Below are positions 60,272-64,000 of a DNA stretch of 64,000 bases, piece by piece. Origin of the DNA: Microbacterium gallinarum (GTDB lineage Bacteria > Actinomycetota > Actinomycetes > Actinomycetales > Microbacteriaceae); the NCBI RefSeq assembly GCF_014837165.1, contig NZ_JACSPM010000002.1:310001-374000 (forward strand). The letters are read 5' to 3'. The stretch's first letter is position 1, and each line of letters starts with the position of its first letter. The notes beneath the pieces are model-generated. The model saw nothing but the letters and a program-made list of their open reading frames with translations. It was not told where the DNA came from and searched no databases. Position numbers and translations under genes: made by a program.

Positions 60272-60434
60272 CACGACCTCGATCCCACATCGAAGAGCAC
60301 GAACGCGCTCACTCTAGCGCCGGCTGCGCCCGCGCCTGAGGTCGAGCTGCCACTCGTGGCGGGCTGCCGCGCGCTCACCCCGCCACGGCTGGCAACTCGG
60401 CGCGCACCCGCGCGGGGGCCGCGCGCGCCGGAGG
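60272..60434 (-). other. Intergenic region with hairpin
   Basis: About 160 bp between the oxidoreductase start and the response-regulator stop, with no gene. GTGGCGGG (60356-60363) and CCCGCCAC (60379-60386) form an 8-bp stem that may terminate the kinase/regulator transcript. Confidence 0.5.
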
Positions 60435-61109
60435 TCAGAGCAGACGGCGCTCCGAGGCCCAGGCGGTCAGCTCGTAGCGCGACGAGAGCTGGAGCTTGCG
60501 CAGCACCGCCGACACGTGGGTCTCGACGGTCTTGGTCGAGATGAACAGCTCCGCAGCCACTTCCTTGTAGGCGTAGCCGCGCGCGATGAGGCGCATGACC
60601 TCCTGTTCGCGGGCCGACAGCCGGTCGAGCTCATCGCTCGCGGTCGCGGTCTCGCCCGCGACCGCACCGAACGCGTCGAGCACGAAGCCCGCGAGCCGGG
60701 GCGAGAAGACGGCGTCGCCACCGGCGACCGCATGCACGGCGCGGCTCACCTCCTCGCCGGACGAGCCCTTCGTGATGTACCCGCGGGCACCGGCGCGGAT
60801 GACGCGCACCACGTCCTCCGCGGCATCCGACACGCTCAAGGCGAGGAACCGCGTGCGCGGAGCGAGCAACGATGACCGGCGCAGCACGGCTTCGCCGCCG
60901 CTGGCATCCGGGATGCCGGCATCCGCCGCACCGGGCAGGTGCACGTCGAGCAGCACGACGTCGGGCTGCAGCTCGGCGATCACCGAGACGGCACCCGCGA
61001 CATCGGCGGCCTCGCCGACGATCTCCACGGACGGATCGAGGTCGGCCCGCAGGCCCGACCGGAAGATCGAGTGGTCGTCGACGAGCACGACGCGCAGCGT
61101 CTCACCCAC
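60435..61109 (-). CDS. NarL/LuxR-type response regulator
   Basis: 224 residues. The receiver domain has phospho-acceptor D55 (VVLLDVHLPG), acidic D11-D12 and the conserved Lys in GYITKGSS. The C-terminal LuxR helix-turn-helix is LSAREQEVMRLIARGYAYKEVAAELFIS. Its GTG overlaps the histidine-kinase stop by 8 bp, so it is the cognate regulator. Its likely target is the PspC promoter region upstream of the kinase. Confidence 0.93.
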   Translation of the reverse strand: MGETLRVVLVDDHSIFRSGLRADLDPSVEIVGEAADVAGAVSVIAELQPDVVLLDVHLPGAADAGIPDASGGEAVLRRSSLLAPRTRFLALSVSDAAEDVVRVIRAGARGYITKGSSGEEVSRAVHAVAGGDAVFSPRLAGFVLDAFGAVAGETATASDELDRLSAREQEVMRLIARGYAYKEVAAELFISTKTVETHVSAVLRKLQLSSRYELTAWASERRLL

Positions 61110-62301
61110 GTCGGGCCTCCTCTCCCGCGAAGTGCAGATGGACCTCGGTGCCGACGCCGCCCGCGCCGGGCTTCACCGTCGCCGTGCCGCCGACCCGGCG
61201 CAGCCGCCCGATGATCGACTCGCGCACGCCGAGGCGGTCGCCGGGTACGTCGTCCAGCGAGAACCCCGGTCCGCGATCGCGTACGTAGACGTCGACCCCG
61301 GTCGCGGTGCCCTCGATGTAGACCGAGACATCGCCGCCGGCGTGGCGCGCTGCGTTGAGCATGGCCTCGCGGGCGGCCGCGGCGATCTCGCCGCTCGCAC
61401 GCTCGGTGGACAGGCCGGCCGAGACCACGTCGATGCGCACCGGGAAGTCGAGCTCGAGACCGCCCGCGTAGTCGCGGAGGTCGGTCGGCAGATCGCTGTC
61501 GGCGGGGCTGTCGCCGTCATAGAGCCAGGAGCGCAGCTCGCGCTCCTGCGCGCGGGCGAGCCGCGCCGCCTCGCTGGAGGGACCTGCGCGATTCTGGATG
61601 AGGGCCAGCGTCTGCAGCACCGAGTCGTGCAGGTGCGCCGCCATCTCGGCGCGCTGCTCCTCGCGAATCCGGCGAACGCGCTCGCCCGACAGCTCGCGCC
61701 ACTTCGCGATCAGTGTCGAGGAGTAGACGGCGGCGATGCCGGCCAGGATCGCGACGGCGAACAGGAAGGCGACGAGTCCCGCCTCCTGCAGGATGCTGAC
61801 CTGCATGACGATGAGGGCCACCAGGACGCCCGTCACCGTGAGGCGCACTGAGAGCTCATGGCGCGGTCCGCGCGCCGGGTCGTCGCGGTCGACGAACGTC
61901 GCCCACATCCCCGCGGCGACCGCGCACACGGTCGTGAACCCGACCCAGGCGAACCATCCCGGCTGCGTCGTCATGGGCGGCTGCGCCGCGGTCGTGCTCA
62001 CGAGCTGCGCGGCGGTGCCGATCAGTCCCAGGCCTGCGGCCGCGGCGAGGAGCCACGCCACGGGCACGCGCCGCGTGGGCGCGGCATCCCCCTCCTGCCA
62101 CGGCGTGAACAGCCAGATCCACGCATACAGCAGCGCGCCGGCACCCCACAGCAGTGTCAGCAGCACGAAGATCGCGCGCACCGCGGTGGTGCCCCAGCCG
62201 AGGTGCGCGGCGAGTGCCTCCGACGTGCCCGACACCGCACATGCGCGAGGTCGACGCAGAGGAACGCGCTCGCGCACGGCGGGAACGGCGGACGAGGACA
62301 T
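61102..62301 (-). CDS. PspC-domain sensor histidine kinase
   Basis: 399 residues. An N-terminal PspC domain (~10-70) precedes about five to six membrane helices. The HisKA_3 dimerisation helix has phospho-His225 in AAHLHDSVLQTLALIQNRAG, and the HATPase domain carries REAMLNAARHAGG and DRGPGFSLDD. The architecture is that of PspC-linked LiaS-like envelope-stress kinases of Actinobacteria. ATG 62301 is preferred over a TTG four codons upstream. Confidence 0.92.
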   Translation of the reverse strand: MSSSAVPAVRERVPLRRPRACAVSGTSEALAAHLGWGTTAVRAIFVLLTLLWGAGALLYAWIWLFTPWQEGDAAPTRRVPVAWLLAAAAGLGLIGTAAQLVSTTAAQPPMTTQPGWFAWVGFTTVCAVAAGMWATFVDRDDPARGPRHELSVRLTVTGVLVALIVMQVSILQEAGLVAFLFAVAILAGIAAVYSSTLIAKWRELSGERVRRIREEQRAEMAAHLHDSVLQTLALIQNRAGPSSEAARLARAQERELRSWLYDGDSPADSDLPTDLRDYAGGLELDFPVRIDVVSAGLSTERASGEIAAAAREAMLNAARHAGGDVSVYIEGTATGVDVYVRDRGPGFSLDDVPGDRLGVRESIIGRLRRVGGTATVKPGAGGVGTEVHLHFAGEEARRG

Positions 62302-62339
62302 GCCGCAATCCAACCACCCTCACGTTCGCGGGCCGTGCG

Positions 62340-62369
62340 TCAGGGGCGAAGATCAGGGTCGACTCAGGG
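62340..62369. promoter_or_regulatory. Direct repeats in the PspC/kinase divergent promoter
   Basis: Three direct copies of TCAGGG start at 62340, 62353 and 62364 (13 and 11 bp apart, about one helical turn each) between the divergent kinase and PspC-protein genes. They are candidate binding sites for the response regulator. Confidence 0.45.
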
Positions 62370-62415
62370 GATCACCCCATGGCGGGTGCGCGCGGCGGCC
62401 CCGCAGGATCGAAGC

Positions 62416-63987
62416 ATGGATTCGAATGCCGCACCGGATGCTGCACCCCTCACCGACCCCGGACCGCCGCCGCCCGTGCCCGGTGGCCGCGCACCGGCAT
62501 GGGACCGCTTCTTCGCCTGGCTCACCGACCTCGGGCTCGCCCGCGGCGACGGCTGGATCGGCGGCGTCTGCGCCGGCCTCGCGGCACGTATCGGAATCGA
62601 CCCGATCATCGTCCGCGGGGTCTTCGTGGTGGCCGCGCTGTTCGGGCTGCCGATGTTCCTCGTCTACGGGCTCGCGTGGGCGCTTCTGCCCGACCTGTCC
62701 GGACGGATCCATCTGCGCGACCTGATCGACCGCCGCTTCGACCCGGCCATGGTGGGCATCGGCCTCATGCTGCTCATCGGCATCTTCCCCGTCGTGCCGT
62801 GGTTCTTCGCCGCCGCCCTGCCATTCGGCCCGTTCTTCGACTGGTCGCCCTGGGGCGCGTTCTGGACCCTCGTCACCGTCGCCGTGATCGGCGGCGTCAT
62901 CTACCTCATCGCGCGGTCCTCCTCGCACCGCGCCTCCACGTCCGGCATGCCGCCCGGGATGGATCCGCGAAGGGCTTCCGCGGATCCGGGCGACGCCGGC
63001 GAACCCGCGCAGGACGATTCGGGCGTCCGCGCGACGGCGGATCCGGCGAGCGCCGACGACTCAGCATCGTCAGCCGCCGGATCCGCCCTGACGCCCCCTC
63101 CCCTCGAGCCGTCGGCACCCGCAGGCGCAACGGACGCCGAGGTGGCCGCGTGGCGTGAGAGGCATGCGGCGTGGAAGCAGCAGGACCAGGCCTGGCGCCG
63201 TCAGCAGCAGGACGCCGAGCGTGCCGTGCGCGAGCAGGCCCGGGCCGAGCGCGCCGCCGCCATGGCGACGTTCACCGCGCAGGCGGCGGAGCAGCGCCGT
63301 CTGCGCCGCGCCTCGAACCCCCGCACGAGCTTCGGGTACGTCGTGTTCGCTATGGGCGCCGCGCTCGTCGTCGGCGCGGTCGCGTCGCTGTGGCGGAGTG
63401 CCTCCGAGCCGGACGAGCCGATGGTCGCCGTCGCACTCGGACTGTTCGCCGCGGCGCTCGTCGTCGCGGTCGCGATGATCGCTGCGGGCGCGATGCGTCG
63501 GCGCAGCGGGTTCCTCGCCTTCCTGGCGGTGGGGCTGCTCTTCGCCGGCGCCGGCACCGCCGCAGTTCCGGTCGCTCGCGGCATCGTCTTCGGCGACACC
63601 AGCGTCGGCACGTGGGATCCCCGCGACTTCACGCAGGTGTGGGGGCACCTCAACATCGACATCGGAGACCTCGGCGGCGCCGCCGAGGTCGACACGATCA
63701 CGGTCGACAAGCGCAGCGGCTCAACCGACATCTGGGTCGGAGCCGGCGTGATCCTGACCCTGAAGGTCACGAGCCCCGAGGGCGTGGAGTGGTCCACCGT
63801 CGACGACCGGACCGGCGAACCCGTCGCCGACGGCGAGTGGGAGGGGGCCGAACTGGCCGACGGCCGCAGCGCCGTGCGTCAGCGCATCGACAATGCGCGA
63901 CCCGACTCCGACGAGCCGCCCACCCGGCAGACCGTCGTGCTGGACCAGCAGTCCGGCACCGTCACCGTCTCGATCTACCAGCCCTGA
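62416..63987 (+). CDS. PspC-domain membrane protein with LiaF-like C-terminus
   Basis: 523 residues. The N-terminal PspC domain (GDGWIGGVCAGLAARIGIDPIIVRGVFVVAALFG region, ~35-90) continues into several membrane helices. A long Gln/Arg/Ala-rich coiled segment (~235-300) follows, then three more helices (~310-395). The C-terminal beta-helical domain (DIGDLGGAAEVDTITVDKRSGSTDIWVG region) resembles LiaF/DUF2154. It probably modulates the divergent kinase. CAGGAT (62404-62409) ends 6 nt before the ATG: leaderless. Confidence 0.88.
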   Translation: MDSNAAPDAAPLTDPGPPPPVPGGRAPAWDRFFAWLTDLGLARGDGWIGGVCAGLAARIGIDPIIVRGVFVVAALFGLPMFLVYGLAWALLPDLSGRIHLRDLIDRRFDPAMVGIGLMLLIGIFPVVPWFFAAALPFGPFFDWSPWGAFWTLVTVAVIGGVIYLIARSSSHRASTSGMPPGMDPRRASADPGDAGEPAQDDSGVRATADPASADDSASSAAGSALTPPPLEPSAPAGATDAEVAAWRERHAAWKQQDQAWRRQQQDAERAVREQARAERAAAMATFTAQAAEQRRLRRASNPRTSFGYVVFAMGAALVVGAVASLWRSASEPDEPMVAVALGLFAAALVVAVAMIAAGAMRRRSGFLAFLAVGLLFAGAGTAAVPVARGIVFGDTSVGTWDPRDFTQVWGHLNIDIGDLGGAAEVDTITVDKRSGSTDIWVGAGVILTLKVTSPEGVEWSTVDDRTGEPVADGEWEGAELADGRSAVRQRIDNARPDSDEPPTRQTVVLDQQSGTVTVSIYQP

Positions 63988-64000
63988 ACGGACCCGACCA

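Noticed and set aside
57167..60544. A long plus-strand open frame opposite pcrA and the NDH-2-like gene
   Set aside because: It is a GC-driven shadow frame; the minus-strand genes carry full helicase and FAD motifs.

Overview
The window is a contiguous piece of a high-GC (about 70%) actinobacterial chromosome. It is most like Microbacteriaceae, probably Microbacterium or a close relative. The evidence is the sucC-sucD / DUF6350 / purN / purH neighbourhood typical of Actinobacteria, a monomeric isocitrate dehydrogenase, an F420-type (deazaflavin-dependent) nitroreductase, many GTG starts with 4-bp GTGA/ATGA overlaps, and many leaderless genes with a TANNNT box 6-7 nt before the start codon. 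I see no rRNA, tRNA, CRISPR, transposase, integrase or phage gene. It reads as ordinary chromosome with some accessory patches.

Layout. 1-2.0 kb: folD (cut by the left edge) and glyA, minus strand, behind a clear ZTP (pfl-motif) riboswitch. 2.1-4.8 kb: lipoprotein GH20 hexosaminidase and nagA. 5.2-9.1 kb: an ECF sigma factor fused to a zinc-finger/membrane/repeat extension, a YrdB-like membrane protein and a GlcD-type FAD dehydrogenase. 9.2-15.6 kb: a minus-strand operon ROK regulator - sugar-binding lipoprotein - two permeases - ROK sugar kinase - nagB. With the hexosaminidase and nagA this is a complete N-acetylglucosamine/chitobiose route: surface hydrolysis, ABC uptake, phosphorylation, deacetylation, then deamination to fructose-6-P. 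A candidate shared ROK operator links the two separated loci. 15.8-22.2 kb: small lipoprotein, L,D-transpeptidase, icd, a GNAT protein and a BadF/BadG-type kinase. 22.2-26.1 kb: a heterodimeric ABC exporter behind a 26-codon leader peptide and competing hairpins. 26.3-28.3 kb: alkylation-repair pair ogt / Ada-AlkA. 28.4-36.5 kb: purH, purN, DUF6350, purine permease, nitroreductase, sucD and sucC.

36.6-47.0 kb: Rieske/FAD oxidoreductase with divergent TetR, P-type ATPase, zinc alcohol dehydrogenase, VOC protein, SUMF1-domain protein, acyl-CoA dehydrogenase and AI-2E family transporter. 47.1-52.5 kb: a large LuxR/AAA regulator and a split LigD-type end-joining pair (ligase and polymerase/primase, convergent). 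52.6-54.3 kb: an ArsR - SRPBCC - RibD-like cassette bracketed by two copies of an intergenic palindromic repeat; a third copy sits at 33.8 kb. 54.3-56.6 kb: SseB-like protein and a MerR/membrane protein pair sharing a promoter operator. 56.6-60.3 kb: PcrA helicase and an NDH-2-like dehydrogenase. 60.4-64 kb: PspC-linked histidine kinase/response regulator facing a LiaF-like PspC membrane protein.

The most interesting signals outside genes are: (i) the three-copy palindromic repeat family; (ii) near-identical palindromes at the promoters of icd and sucCD, implying one unnamed regulator of two TCA-cycle steps; (iii) the exporter leader peptide with mutually exclusive stems; (iv) the ZTP riboswitch; (v) marked over-representation of the heptamer GGATGCC/GGCATCC in every frame and in terminators.
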